Positions 6,978-15,927 are shown, numbered from the stretch's first letter. The stretch is DNA of 32,495 bases from Bacteroidales bacterium (GCA_024401715.1 JAKSKO010000025.1:1-32495), one strand, 5' to 3'. The notes: generated from the letters alone by a model not told the origin. Numbers and translations: made by a program.

Positions 6978-9900
6978 GTATTATCGTTGTTTTGTCTTTT
7001 GTGCTCAGTGCTTCTTCCTGGCGCAGTCTTTCTTTCTGTGCTTTCGGTGAGAACAGGTATCGGAACCATTTCGGGAAGGAATCGAATTCCTGCTGCCAGC
7101 TTATACCCACACCGTTACGCTGGGCATTGTCCAGGTAATTGGTGTACTGGTCTGCAGAATGGCTGAATGCCTTTATGCGGAAGGTTCCCGGACGGTTCAC
7201 CTTGTATTGGATATCCAGATCTCCGAACATCGTGCCGCTGCGGCTTGCAATATTCTGCTTGTTACCGAAATTGCCGCCTATGATAACGCGCTTGTTGAAA
7301 AGCTGGGTGCTTACGGCAATGTCAAAGAGGTTGGCTCCGGTTTCGGTGGACTGGTACTTAAGGCCAAGGTCCAGAGGAATATCCAGCCTGTTCATGATGT
7401 TATTCACCTGGCTGGCCATAATCTCTGAAAGGTTGGAGAAGAGAATGTTGTTATTGTTGAACACACCGCCCTGTTCGTCCGGAATGAAACTGTTCGTAAG
7501 CATGAGGCTGAAGAACTGCTTCTGCATCTTGTCTTCCGTTGAAAGGGCGCTTTCCACCATGCTGCGTACATCGGGGCTGAGGTCCGGTATCTCTATGTTG
7601 AATTTCACGCTAGGGTCTGAAAGCCTGTCTGTTACGTGGATCTCACACTCTACATCACGGCTGTTGCTTATGGCTTCCTTTTCGGCGATGAGGACATCAA
7701 GGGAAGTCTTAGTCTTGTAATCGGCTGTAACGTCCACCTTGCTGTCGAACACGCTTCCGCCGAAACGCACGCTTCCGCCTTCCCTCAGCTGAAGGTTCCT
7801 TCTTACAAGATTGCTGACGTTCACAAGCACCCGGCCCTCGTTTATCGTGTAGTCTCCGTCCATCCTGTATTCCTTGGTGGCGGCGTTGAAGTCTATGTCT
7901 ATGGTGCCGTTGCCGGTGCCGTTCAGTGATGCGGAGAACAGGTTGTTTCCCATATCCAGTCTCACATTCAGGTTGGGATTTGCCATGGTGTGAAGCTTCA
8001 CTATGAATTCATTCCCGGAATTGTATTTGCGGTATGAACTCAACATGGCCTCATAGGGGTCGTCCCTGCGGACCGATGGGTCCACAAAGGTGAGAAGATT
8101 CGCACTTCCTACCGTCGCCTTCTTGGAAATAGGGAAGTTTATGTTCGAGTTTTTTACAGAAGTTGCATTTACAGTCATTGTGATGTTCTTCAGCGGTCCT
8201 GTGAAGTCCACCGTGCCCTCTCCGAAAATCTGTCCGTAGAACAGCTTCGCCTTGTGGGAAGGAATATTTACCAATTCCGCTCCGTTCGTGTTCACATGGG
8301 CATTCATCCTTATGTTCCTCATCCTGTCCCAAAGTACACCTCCGCTGACAGTGGCACTTGTGGCATATCTGTCCCTTATCCTGCCTTCCACGATGTGGAT
8401 ACCGCTGTTGTTAACAATAAGTGCCGCGTCAAAATCGTATGGGACATCGGTGAAGTTAACTGTGAACTGCCCGCCGTTTATCCTGGCCCTTTCACTGCTG
8501 ATGTTAAGCCTGCCGGCTTCCCCTTCAAGCAGGATGTCTCCGTTGAAATCTGCCTGCAGACGGCTTACCACGTTTGGAATTATGCGCTGGGCATAGTCCA
8601 GAGGGAAGTTGTCAAAACTAAGCCTTGTGTCCAGCTTGCCACTGCCGGGGTGGTATACTCCGTTTGCCATAAGGGGAGTCCTGGCACCTATCCTGTTGTT
8701 GGCGATGATATTGAAATGATGCTCTGTCTGGTCATATTCGCATGCTGCAACGAAACGCCCCAGATCCACGCCTCCCATTCCAAGGCTGTCCGCAACAATG
8801 TTGAGATACATTTCCGGAGCGATATCTTTGGAGAAAGGAGAAACAATCTCTCCTTCCATGCTAAGCACGCCCTTGATGTCCAGATCCCATTTGTCTATGA
8901 AATAGTTCAGTGTTGAAAGGTTTATGTTGTGCAGTTTCGCACTTAGGCTCTCTTTCCTGCTTTGTGAAGTTCTGCCATTGATGTGGACGGACTGGCTGCC
9001 GTTTGATACGGAGAAGTTCTCCACCGATATGTCTTTCCCTCTGAGGGATATTCTTGAAGAAGGAATCTCCCATCTGCTGCCCCTGAAGCAGATATGGGAC
9101 GGGTCTATGGACAGGCTTATGTCCCTGCGTCCCTCCAGAATGGCCTTCATGCTGATATCAGAATCGGATGCATACTCGTCTTCATTGGCGAAGGAGTAGT
9201 GCAGGGTGGCCAGGCTGTCCAGTATGCATACGGATAGTTTGTTGTTGCTGAGGGAGAAGGCTGACGTATGTATTTCATCGGCCTGAAAATCCACGTCCAG
9301 GTCTTCCATGGTGCCGTGGATGAAACCGCTGAGGTCTTTGATATAGTTGTCCCTTATGGCAAGACGGTGGGTTCTTATGTTTCCGTTCACGCGTCCCTCC
9401 GGGCTTTTGCTTACGTCTATGCTGGTGTTGCTGTCTATGTATGCGCCCGGCATCAGGTAGGCAAGTATGTTTGTGGTGTTGTGAATATCCAGTTTCACAT
9501 CCATCTGCTTCCTGTTACCCGTGAAATGTCCGGTCATTTCTTCACTGTCCAGGGAGATGTCGTACATGCCTGCCGTGCTGGCTGCACTTATGTTGATGTC
9601 GCTTACTATCTGCGGGCCTATGTGGTTCTCCAGCAGGATGTCCGATATCACGGCATTGCCCTGAAGGTTCTTCAGGTCTCTGTCCAGATGGCTGTAAAGG
9701 TTGAAGGATATGTCCGATTTGTCCCTCTTGTCTATGTTCATGGCCTTAAGGTTCGCATCGCGCAGCTTCAGGGCTCCGTTGTAGGAATATTTGTCGGACC
9801 ATATGTTCAGCTCTGCATCGCAGTTGGGGTCGTCTATGCTAAGATTGGCGTTGATGTCCTTTCCGTTCAATTCGGCATCGGCCGTTATGCTGTTGTAACT

Positions 9901-11379
9901 GTAGCCGTTATAGTCTATTCTGTCTATGAAGAGGGAATCTATGCTGAGACGCTTTATGCTTTTCCTGTCGTTCAGAGCGGCGCTGATACCTCCTCTCATG
10001 CTAAGCAGCCCCAGGTCGTCCCTGTCCAGAAGCTTTGCAAGGTTCAAGGCATCGGATTTCAGAACAAGCTTTGCAAATGAGTTCTCAAGGTCCCGGTTCA
10101 GCAATCCGCCAAGCTTTGTCTCTATCCTGGCCTTTCCGTCTTTCTTTCCCAGCTGGAGGTTGAAAACCACATCCAGCAGCTGTGCCGGTCTTCCCTTCAC
10201 TGCCAGGTCCGTGTACATGATTTCCCCTCTGCCATATCTGTGTATGCTCAGGTTCTTGTTCACGGCAATTCTAAGGAAATCTGCCAGTTCCCTTGTATTC
10301 ACGCGGGTTCTTTCCATCTTCATGTCCACATAAAGGGAGTCTCTTGAAGGGAGACCGCTTAGTTTTCCCCTTATGCTCGTTCCCAGATTGGTTCCGTCCA
10401 CGTGAAGGCTGGCCCTGTTGACGTTCAGGTCTTTCATGATTCCGCGTATGTTGCCGTCAAAGCTGATGAAAGTTCTGTCGCTTTGCTGAAGAACGGGAAC
10501 AAAGTGCGCAAGGGTGGAAAGGCATATGCGGTTTTTGCCCATATCCGCCGATATGATAACTTTGTTGCTGAAGTCATGGAAATCTACGGAGTGCCCCAGA
10601 ATCTGAAGGTCCAGATTCAATTCCGAGCCTTTGGAATCGCGGATAACGGTGTTCGCGGCAACAGCGTCACCGCAACCGAAATGCAGGTCTGTACTCATGT
10701 GAGTAATCTCCAGGCCGCTTTTCTCGTTGAAAGTGAACTCCTTCACCTTGGCGGAGAATTTGCCTTTGCTTATTCCGAACATTCCGGCCTTTAGATTGAT
10801 GTCCCTGAAGCTGGCATCGGTCCAGTTGATGGCTGTACCGCGTGGCTCTCTGATGCCACTTTTCAGGTTAAGAAGGTTCACCTCAAGGTTTTCTATGCTT
10901 AGCTCGTTTGTTCTGAATACGTCTTTCGTGCCCGGTTCCTTGACGCTTGTGGGCCTTTTTATGCCCAGAACCCTGGTGAGGTTGGTGGCATAGATGCCGC
11001 TGTCTTCTATGGCCAGGTTCAATACGCCGTCATAGATGCGCAGGGTCTTGAAACGGATGTCCTCGTGCCCTGGGCCGATGAGGCCTAACAGGGAGAAACG
11101 GGCCTTTATTGTGCCGATGTGCAGGATAGTGTCTTTTTCAACTTCGCTGCTTGGGTTGCGGTCTATGAGGCTTACATTGTGTGCAAGCAGGGTGTTGAAG
11201 GGCTTGAAAGCAAGCTTTTCAATGTTGATGTCGGCCTGAATCCTGTCTTTGAGCTGCTCTACGGCATACTGTGCCAGCTCTTTCTGAACGTTGGGAAGCT
11301 GGACGAGGATGACGGCGGCCAGCAGTGCCAGCGCCACCAGTATGCAGAAATATTTCAGTATCTGTTGCAGTACCCTCAT
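6967..11379 (-). CDS. tamB: TamB-like translocation/assembly protein (DUF490)
   Basis: Giant AsmA-like/TamB protein of about 1470 residues. TamB-family proteins span the periplasm as a long beta-groove and help outer-membrane protein or phospholipid delivery. A basic N-terminus is followed by one membrane anchor (about residues 8-28, CILVALALLAAVILV), then repetitive beta-rich sequence and a C-terminal DUF490 region (for example RNLQLREGGSVRFGGS and GLKYQSTETGANLFDIAVS). The frame is open to an ATG at 11400, but the ATG at 11379 has a purine-rich AAAGGGAA upstream and gives the normal MRVLQQ plus anchor. It is the first gene of the seven-gene operon. A tamA-like BamA partner is not in the window. 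Substrate is unknown. Confidence 0.9.
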   Translation of the reverse strand: MRVLQQILKYFCILVALALLAAVILVQLPNVQKELAQYAVEQLKDRIQADINIEKLAFKPFNTLLAHNVSLIDRNPSSEVEKDTILHIGTIKARFSLLGLIGPGHEDIRFKTLRIYDGVLNLAIEDSGIYATNLTRVLGIKRPTSVKEPGTKDVFRTNELSIENLEVNLLNLKSGIREPRGTAINWTDASFRDINLKAGMFGISKGKFSAKVKEFTFNEKSGLEITHMSTDLHFGCGDAVAANTVIRDSKGSELNLDLQILGHSVDFHDFSNKVIISADMGKNRICLSTLAHFVPVLQQSDRTFISFDGNIRGIMKDLNVNRASLHVDGTNLGTSIRGKLSGLPSRDSLYVDMKMERTRVNTRELADFLRIAVNKNLSIHRYGRGEIMYTDLAVKGRPAQLLDVVFNLQLGKKDGKARIETKLGGLLNRDLENSFAKLVLKSDALNLAKLLDRDDLGLLSMRGGISAALNDRKSIKRLSIDSLFIDRIDYNGYSYNSITADAELNGKDINANLSIDDPNCDAELNIWSDKYSYNGALKLRDANLKAMNIDKRDKSDISFNLYSHLDRDLKNLQGNAVISDILLENHIGPQIVSDINISAASTAGMYDISLDSEEMTGHFTGNRKQMDVKLDIHNTTNILAYLMPGAYIDSNTSIDVSKSPEGRVNGNIRTHRLAIRDNYIKDLSGFIHGTMEDLDVDFQADEIHTSAFSLSNNKLSVCILDSLATLHYSFANEDEYASDSDISMKAILEGRRDISLSIDPSHICFRGSRWEIPSSRISLRGKDISVENFSVSNGSQSVHINGRTSQSRKESLSAKLHNINLSTLNYFIDKWDLDIKGVLSMEGEIVSPFSKDIAPEMYLNIVADSLGMGGVDLGRFVAACEYDQTEHHFNIIANNRIGARTPLMANGVYHPGSGKLDTRLSFDNFPLDYAQRIIPNVVSRLQADFNGDILLEGEAGRLNISSERARINGGQFTVNFTDVPYDFDAALIVNNSGIHIVEGRIRDRYATSATVSGGVLWDRMRNIRMNAHVNTNGAELVNIPSHKAKLFYGQIFGEGTVDFTGPLKNITMTVNATSVKNSNINFPISKKATVGSANLLTFVDPSVRRDDPYEAMLSSYRKYNSGNEFIVKLHTMANPNLNVRLDMGNNLFSASLNGTGNGTIDIDFNAATKEYRMDGDYTINEGRVLVNVSNLVRRNLQLREGGSVRFGGSVFDSKVDVTADYKTKTSLDVLIAEKEAISNSRDVECEIHVTDRLSDPSVKFNIEIPDLSPDVRSMVESALSTEDKMQKQFFSLMLTNSFIPDEQGGVFNNNNILFSNLSEIMASQVNNIMNRLDIPLDLGLKYQSTETGANLFDIAVSTQLFNKRVIIGGNFGNKQNIASRSGTMFGDLDIQYKVNRPGTFRIKAFSHSADQYTNYLDNAQRNGVGISWQQEFDSFPKWFRYLFSPKAQKERLRQEEALSTKDKTTIILDE

Positions 11380-11400
11380 TCCGTAAATTCCCTTTGGCAT

Positions 11401-11417
11401 TAGACTCTATGAGTCTA
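11401..11417. repeat. 17-bp perfect inverted repeat in the tamB leader
   Basis: TAGACTC-TAT-GAGTCTA, 7-bp arms with a 3-bp spacer, immediately downstream of the tamB -7 box. It could be a transcription-factor operator around the start site, or a 5'-end hairpin on the mRNA. Confidence 0.5.
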
Positions 11418-11423
11418 TCCTAA

Positions 11424-11431
11424 CAAAGATA
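11424..11431 (-). promoter_or_regulatory. Promoter -7 box of the tamB operon
   Basis: The minus strand reads TATCTTTG (TAnnTTTG). Predicted transcription starts near 11418, placing the 17-bp inverted repeat at the very 5' end of the transcript. Confidence 0.6.
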
Positions 11432-11464
11432 CGGATTTTACGGGATTATTCAGCGGATTTTTGT

Positions 11465-11472
11465 TAAATTTG
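11465..11472 (+). promoter_or_regulatory. Promoter -7 box of tsaD
   Basis: TAAATTTG, a TAnnTTTG match 20 nt before the tsaD ATG. The two divergent -7 boxes are only 33 bp apart. Confidence 0.6.
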
Positions 11473-11492
11473 CACCTCTAAACAAGGAAATT

Positions 11493-12515
11493 ATGGCAGA
11501 TATAATTTTGGGAATAGAATCATCCTGTGACGATACATCGGCGGCGGTTATTTCCGACGGTGTGCTGCTTAGCAATGTGATTGCTTCGCAAGACGTACAC
11601 AAAGCCTACGGCGGTGTTATTCCGGAGCTTGCTTCGCGTGCGCATCAGGCCAATATCGTTCCTGTTGTGAGCGAAGCACTTGCGCGTGCCGGAGTTAAGG
11701 GGGAGGAACTGTCTGCAATAGCATTCACAAGGGGGCCGGGCCTGCTTGGATCCCTGCTTGTGGGAACATCTTTCGCAAAGGCACTTTCCGTGGCGCTGGA
11801 CTGCCCTCTGGTGGAGGTGAACCATCTTCACGGCCACATTCTGGCGGGTTTCGTGCAGCAGAAGGAGCTTGAGTTCCGCCACCCTTCTTTTCCGTATCTC
11901 TGCCTTCTTGTAAGCGGCGGAAATTCCCAGATTGTGAGGGTGGATTCCCCGCTGGAGTTCACCATACTGGGCCAGACCATAGATGATGCCGTGGGCGAGG
12001 CTTTCGACAAATGCAGCAAGATGATGGGTCTGGGATACCCCGGCGGCCCTATTGTGGACAGGCTGGCAAAGCAGGGGGATCCGCAGAAATACAAATTCGC
12101 CAAACCGCATATTCCGGGCTATGATTACAGCTTCAGCGGAATAAAGACCTCGCTGCTGTATTTCGTGAGGGACGAGATGGCCAAGGATCCGGAATTCATG
12201 GAGAAGAACAAGGAGGATATTTGCGCTTCTTTCCAGCGCTGCCTCATAGACATACTCATGGACAAACTTGTGAAGGCGGCGCGCGATACCGGAATAAAGG
12301 AAATCACCATTGGCGGAGGCGTGTCGGCAAATTCAGAACTGCGCGCAAGGGTTGTGGCCGAGGGGCAGAAAAGGGGTTGGAACACCTATCTTCCGGAATT
12401 CAAGTTCACCACCGATAATGCCGCCATGATTGCCATTGCCGGATATTATCATTTCAAGGCCGGGGAGCGCTGCTCTCTGGATGTTGCACCTGCAGCCCGT
12501 GCTGCACAATTGTAA
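11493..12515 (+). CDS. tsaD: tRNA N6-adenosine threonylcarbamoyltransferase TsaD
   Basis: Catalytic subunit that transfers the threonylcarbamoyl group to A37 of ANN-decoding tRNAs, working with TsaB and TsaE (not in the window). The protein has 340 residues, a normal length. It begins ILGIESSCDDTSAAV and shows AYGGVIPELASRAH, the metal-binding H111 and H115 in NHLHGH, GGNSQIV, DDAVGEAFDK, GGVSANSELR and TTDNAAMIA (metal Asp). Start: ATG at 11493, 20 nt after a -7 box. It is cotranscribed with the FAD oxidoreductase 10 nt downstream. Its divergent neighbour operon contains mtaB, which acts on the t6A product. Confidence 0.98.
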   Translation: MADIILGIESSCDDTSAAVISDGVLLSNVIASQDVHKAYGGVIPELASRAHQANIVPVVSEALARAGVKGEELSAIAFTRGPGLLGSLLVGTSFAKALSVALDCPLVEVNHLHGHILAGFVQQKELEFRHPSFPYLCLLVSGGNSQIVRVDSPLEFTILGQTIDDAVGEAFDKCSKMMGLGYPGGPIVDRLAKQGDPQKYKFAKPHIPGYDYSFSGIKTSLLYFVRDEMAKDPEFMEKNKEDICASFQRCLIDILMDKLVKAARDTGIKEITIGGGVSANSELRARVVAEGQKRGWNTYLPEFKFTTDNAAMIAIAGYYHFKAGERCSLDVAPAARAAQL

Positions 12516-12525
12516 GTGTTTTAGG

Positions 12526-14082
12526 ATGAAAGAGATAGAAATAGCAATTCCGCTGGGAAAAGAGCTTGATGTGCAGCTGGTGAAACAGGCTGCGGCAAAG
12601 GCTCTGGGCATTAAGGAGACGGCTGTTGGTGAATGTCGTGTGCTGCGCCGCAGCATTGACGCCCGAAAGGAACCCCTGTACCGCTATAAGATTGAAGTGT
12701 GCAAGCAGGGTGAGGAACTTTCGGCTCCGTATGAAGTGTCTGAATATAAGGATGTTACGAATGCCAAGCCCGTTATTGTGATAGGCGGCGGTCCTGCCGG
12801 AATGTTCGCGGCCCTGCACCTTTTGCAAAAGGGCCTGAAACCCGTGATTCTGGAAAGGGGAAAGGATGTGCATGCGCGCAAGAAGGATATCGCTGCTTTA
12901 AGCACGGGCAGCCTCTTGAATGCCGACGGCACCCCTCATGTTAATCCGGATTCCAACTATTGTTTTGGCGAAGGCGGAGCCGGCACGTTTTCGGACGGCA
13001 AGCTTTTCACAAGGTCTTCAAAAAGGGGGGATATAAGGGAGGTCCTGTATCAGCTTGTAGCCTTCGGCGCAGACCCGTCAATCCTTATTGACGCCCATCC
13101 CCATATAGGATCGGACCGTCTTGCGGCCATAGTGGAGAATATACGCAATTGCATCACTGAGCATGGCGGGGAATATCATTTTGAGACCAGGGTTACAGAC
13201 ATAGAGAAACAGGCCTCGGGTATACGTGTGAGCACTTCAACTGACGTGTGCTATGTTGCTGACAATGTGATACTTGCAACAGGCCATTCTGCGCGCGACA
13301 TATATGAGATGCTGGACAGGAAAGGCTGGGCTCTGGAGGCAAAAGGTTTTGCTTTGGGCGTACGTGCGGAACATCCGCAGAGCCTTATAAACAAGCTGCA
13401 ATACAGCGGAAAATACCAGCCATACATGCCTACCGCAGAATACAGTTTCGTCACCCAGATAGAGGGCAGGGGAGTATTCAGCTTCTGCATGTGTCCGGGC
13501 GGTGTGCTGGTGCCTTCAATGACAGAGGACGGCAGCGTTGTGCTTAACGGTATGAGCAACAGCGGCCGAACCGGCAAAATTGCCAACAGTGGTGTTGTGG
13601 TTAGCATAGATCCTGAAGATTTTCCTGAATATATGGCGAAGGGCCCGCTGGGTCTGATGCATTTCCAAAGGGAGGTGGAGCAGACAATGTTCCGATACAC
13701 CGGAAGTTTCAAGGCTCCCGGCCAGAGGATGATGGATTTCTGCCGAAGGATAGAGAGCAAGGACCTTCCCAAGAGCACATACCATCCCGGGGTTGTGCCG
13801 GCTCCGCTGCACGAGCTGTTGCCGGAACATGTTTCCTGGAGACTGAAACTGGCTTTCCCCCAGGTTGGAAACAAATTGATGCACGGCTATTATACCAATG
13901 ATGCCCTGCTTCTTGGCGTTGAGAGCCGTACCAGCAGTCCGGTGCGCATACCGCGAGACCCGGAAACGCTGGAATACATTAGCCTACCTGGGCTTTACCC
14001 TTGCGGAGAGGGTGCCGGATACAGCGGAGGAATAGTTAGTTCTGCACTTGACGGTATCCGTTGCGCAGAAAAGGCTGGTTAG
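12526..14082 (+). CDS. FAD-dependent oxidoreductase (COG2509 type)
   Basis: A 518-residue predicted flavoprotein. An N-terminal domain of about 80 residues (with RRSIDARK near residue 41) precedes a Rossmann FAD-binding motif GGGPAG at residues 87-92 (VIVIGGGPAGMFAALHL). The next stretches, ERGKDVHARKKDI, NPDSNYCFGEGGAGTFSDGK and LATGHSARDIYEML, are typical of the COG2509 FAD-dependent dehydrogenases, and the C-terminal CGEGAGYSGGI closes the FAD site. The reaction is not known for this group. The frame is open upstream into tsaD, but the ATG at 12526, 10 nt past the tsaD stop and preceded by TTAGG, gives the family-like start. The last codons lie inside a terminator stem. Confidence 0.9.
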   Translation: MKEIEIAIPLGKELDVQLVKQAAAKALGIKETAVGECRVLRRSIDARKEPLYRYKIEVCKQGEELSAPYEVSEYKDVTNAKPVIVIGGGPAGMFAALHLLQKGLKPVILERGKDVHARKKDIAALSTGSLLNADGTPHVNPDSNYCFGEGGAGTFSDGKLFTRSSKRGDIREVLYQLVAFGADPSILIDAHPHIGSDRLAAIVENIRNCITEHGGEYHFETRVTDIEKQASGIRVSTSTDVCYVADNVILATGHSARDIYEMLDRKGWALEAKGFALGVRAEHPQSLINKLQYSGKYQPYMPTAEYSFVTQIEGRGVFSFCMCPGGVLVPSMTEDGSVVLNGMSNSGRTGKIANSGVVVSIDPEDFPEYMAKGPLGLMHFQREVEQTMFRYTGSFKAPGQRMMDFCRRIESKDLPKSTYHPGVVPAPLHELLPEHVSWRLKLAFPQVGNKLMHGYYTNDALLLGVESRTSSPVRIPRDPETLEYISLPGLYPCGEGAGYSGGIVSSALDGIRCAEKAG

Positions 14083-14105
14083 AACGAACTAACCAGCCTT
14101 TTCTG
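14066..14105. terminator. Bidirectional terminator after the FAD oxidoreductase
   Basis: A perfect 17-bp stem (14066-14082 with 14089-14105) and a 6-nt loop. The arms carry an A-tract on one side and TTTT on the other, so it can work for both converging genes. The left arm contains the stop codon of the oxidoreductase gene. Confidence 0.88.
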
Positions 14106-14122
14106 ATGAATGTCTGCTTTGA

Positions 14123-14638
14123 CTAGAAGCGGTATTTCACGCCTATGGTTGGGACGAAACCGAAGAATGAACCCATGTTCAAGACCTTGCGGGTTTCGTT
14201 GCCGTCGCCAACGCCCAGAGAGAATCCAGGGTGAAGTTCGGCAGATAACTTAAGCGGGAAAGGAAAATCGAATTCCACGCCCAGGATAGCCATGACACCG
14301 AAGTTTACGTTGTTGATATAACGGCTGAGGCCGTGACCGAAGCCAATTCCCACGCCGGGACCGGCATAGAGAGCCCAGTTTCCGTAATCTGTCCACTGCG
14401 GCTGAACAAGTATCCAGTTGTATGAGGCGCGAATGCCGTAACCGAACATATAGTTGAGACCCAGATTCGCTTCAACAAACTGCCTTTCCTTGATGGCATG
14501 CTGGTAGGTGATCTCTGCACCGTAGCCAAGCTGACCACCAATAGCTCTAGGACCTTTCTGTGCGTTTTCATCTGCAAATGCGCTTATTGAAAGAAGCATT
14601 GCAGCAGCAAAAAGAATTATTTTCTTCATATTAATCAT
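14123..14638 (-). CDS. Outer-membrane beta-barrel protein
   Basis: A 171-residue protein of unknown specific role. The N-terminus is a classical signal peptide (MKKIILFAAAMLLSISAFA, cleavage probably after AFA). The remainder is Gly/Tyr/Phe-rich with alternating patterns (GGQLGYGAEITYQH, LGLNYMFGYGIRASY, LYAGPGVGIGFGHG) and ends in an aromatic residue (VKYRF), as outer-membrane barrels do. The length fits a small eight-stranded barrel. An ATG at 14638 gives MINMKK; the ATG at 14629 (MKKIIL) is an equally good start. It has its own -7 box and converges on the FAD oxidoreductase gene. Confidence 0.85.
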   Translation of the reverse strand: MINMKKIILFAAAMLLSISAFADENAQKGPRAIGGQLGYGAEITYQHAIKERQFVEANLGLNYMFGYGIRASYNWILVQPQWTDYGNWALYAGPGVGIGFGHGLSRYINNVNFGVMAILGVEFDFPFPLKLSAELHPGFSLGVGDGNETRKVLNMGSFFGFVPTIGVKYRF

Positions 14639-14658
14639 GCTTGGGGTTTAACGTTGTG

Positions 14659-14666
14659 CAAATATA
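14659..14666 (-). promoter_or_regulatory. Promoter -7 box of the barrel protein gene
   Basis: The minus strand reads TATATTTG, 20 nt before the ATG at 14638. Its upstream region is the rplI terminator itself. Confidence 0.6.
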
Positions 14667-14670
14667 AAGA

Positions 14671-14702
14671 AAAATCGGCAGAAAATTAATTCCGCCGATT
14701 TT
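14671..14702 (-). terminator. Terminator of the rpsF-rpsR-rplI operon
   Basis: On the minus strand AAAATCGGC and GCCGATTTT form a 9-bp stem followed by T-rich sequence (TTCTTTAT). It lies 22 nt past the rplI stop and inside the promoter region of the next gene. Confidence 0.8.
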
Positions 14703-14724
14703 ATCTTGCAGTGTGCAGACTGAA

Positions 14725-15189
14725 TTACTCAGCTGGCTGCTCTGCAGGTTTCTCGTCAACTACAGTAACCTTTACTGTACCTGCGATAGCTTTGTAGCAT
14801 TTTACAGTTGCCTCGTAAGAACCAAGCTCCTTGATAGAAGGAACAGTGATGTCTTTCTTGTCTGTAGCAAGACCTTTGGCCTCGAGAGCCTCTGCGATCT
14901 GTGCTGCAGTAACTGAACCGTAGATTTTGCCTTTCTCGCCAACTTTTGCAGGGATAACAATCTCTACTGCAGAAAGTTTAGCTGCAAGAGCCTCTGCGTC
15001 AGCAACAAGTTTAGCCTCTTTGTGAGCCTGCTGGCGAAGGTTCTCTGCGAGAACTTTCTTTGCTGACTCTGTTGCAAGAGAAGCGAAACCCTGAGGAATA
15101 AGATAGTTGACAGCATAACCTGTCTTAACATTTACGATGTCGTTCTTGTATCCAAGATTCTGAACATCTTTTTTAAGAATAATCTCCAT
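14725..15189 (-). CDS. rplI: 50S ribosomal protein L9
   Basis: Large-subunit protein that binds 23S rRNA near the L1 stalk base and helps keep the reading frame. MEIILKKDVQNLGYKNDIVNVKTGYAVNYLIPQG is the L9 N-terminal signature (given here from residue 1; the key residues are the GYKND, GYAVNYL and P-G positions). A long central helix (residues about 40-75, Ala/Lys/Glu-rich) connects to the C-terminal domain with KIYGSVTAAQIAEAL. Length is 154 residues, slightly above the usual 147-150 because of an acidic tail DEKPAEQPAE. Last gene of the operon, 16 nt after rpsR. Confidence 0.97.
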   Translation of the reverse strand: MEIILKKDVQNLGYKNDIVNVKTGYAVNYLIPQGFASLATESAKKVLAENLRQQAHKEAKLVADAEALAAKLSAVEIVIPAKVGEKGKIYGSVTAAQIAEALEAKGLATDKKDITVPSIKELGSYEATVKCYKAIAGTVKVTVVDEKPAEQPAE

Positions 15190-15205
15190 GTGTGCTGTCC
15201 TCCAA

Positions 15206-15472
15206 TTATTTCATAAGGTCTGTTACGTAAGGAAGAAGTGCCAGGTGGCGTGCGCGTTTAACAGCCTGAGCCACTTTGCGCTGGAACTTGAGTGAAGTAC
15301 CAGTGATACGGCGAGGAAGGATTTTGCCCTGCTCGTTAAGGAACTTCTTAAGGAACTCTGCGTCCTTGTAGTCTACATATTTGATACCTGCTTTTTTGAA
15401 GCGGCAGTATTTTTTCTTGCGAACGTCAACTTTTGGAGGGTTGAGGTAGCGGATTTCGTTGTTCTGTGCCAT
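15206..15472 (-). CDS. rpsR: 30S ribosomal protein S18
   Basis: Small-subunit protein that forms a heterodimer with S6 on the platform. Family signatures are [31 protein letters not shown] and [16 protein letters not shown]. The 88-residue length is normal. The start is ATG at 15472, 3 nt after the rpsF stop, consistent with tightly coupled production of the S6 and S18 partners. Confidence 0.98.
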   Translation of the reverse strand: MAQNNEIRYLNPPKVDVRKKKYCRFKKAGIKYVDYKDAEFLKKFLNEQGKILPRRITGTSLKFQRKVAQAVKRARHLALLPYVTDLMK

Positions 15473-15475
15473 AGT

Positions 15476-15817
15476 TTATTCCTCCTTTTTAGCTTTGTTT
15501 CTACGTTTCTCTGCGTATGCTACAGCGTCTTTGTCCATAGCGAAAGTGAGGAAGCGCATGATACGCTCGTCACGACGGTACTGAGTCTCCAGGCGTGCGA
15601 TAAGCTGTGTATCAGCCTTGAACTCGATAAGGTAGTAAAAACCTGTGGTTTTTTTGTTGATTGGGTAAGCCAACTGTTTCAGGCCCCAATTCTCTTCGGA
15701 CACAATCTCTGCACCTCTTTCAGTGAGGTAAGTTGTGTACTTAGCAGCCGCTTCCTTCATCTGGCTTTCAGACAAAACGGGAGTTGCAATGAAAACGGTC
15801 TCGTACTGTTTAATCAT
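15476..15817 (-). CDS. rpsF: 30S ribosomal protein S6
   Basis: Small-subunit platform protein, partner of S18. It shows [15 protein letters not shown] at the start, the [22 protein letters not shown] core typical of S6, and [12 protein letters not shown]. Length is 113 residues with a Lys-rich tail RRNKAKKEE. First gene of the operon, with a -7 box at 15873-15880 and a leader of about 50 nt that can form a hairpin (15844-15870). Confidence 0.98.
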   Translation of the reverse strand: MIKQYETVFIATPVLSESQMKEAAAKYTTYLTERGAEIVSEENWGLKQLAYPINKKTTGFYYLIEFKADTQLIARLETQYRRDERIMRFLTFAMDKDAVAYAEKRRNKAKKEE

Positions 15818-15843
15818 GTGTGTATTAATTAGTTAATTGTATT

Positions 15844-15870
15844 TTCCATTCCACAGTGCGCAGAATGGAA
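15844..15870 (-). promoter_or_regulatory. Leader hairpin before rpsF
   Basis: TTCCATTC and GAATGGAA form an 8-bp perfect stem around an 11-nt loop in the 5' leader, between promoter and rpsF. Other bacteria carry an S6:S18-binding leader here; this loop does not show the typical CCG, so an autoregulatory role is only a suggestion. Confidence 0.45.
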
Positions 15871-15872
15871 CG

Positions 15873-15880
15873 CAAAGATA
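15873..15880 (-). promoter_or_regulatory. Promoter -7 box of the rpsF operon
   Basis: The minus strand reads TATCTTTG. A TTGG lies 19 nt further upstream, which fits the -33 position of Bacteroidota promoters. Confidence 0.7.
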
Positions 15881-15927
15881 GTGAATTCCAATCAGTTATC
15901 CAATTATTTCTTTAGATTCTTTTTTCC

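Noticed and set aside
9268..10080. Open frame of 270 codons on the plus strand opposite tamB
   Set aside because: Valine- and tyrosine-rich low-complexity translation, typical of an antisense shadow of beta-rich tamB sequence.
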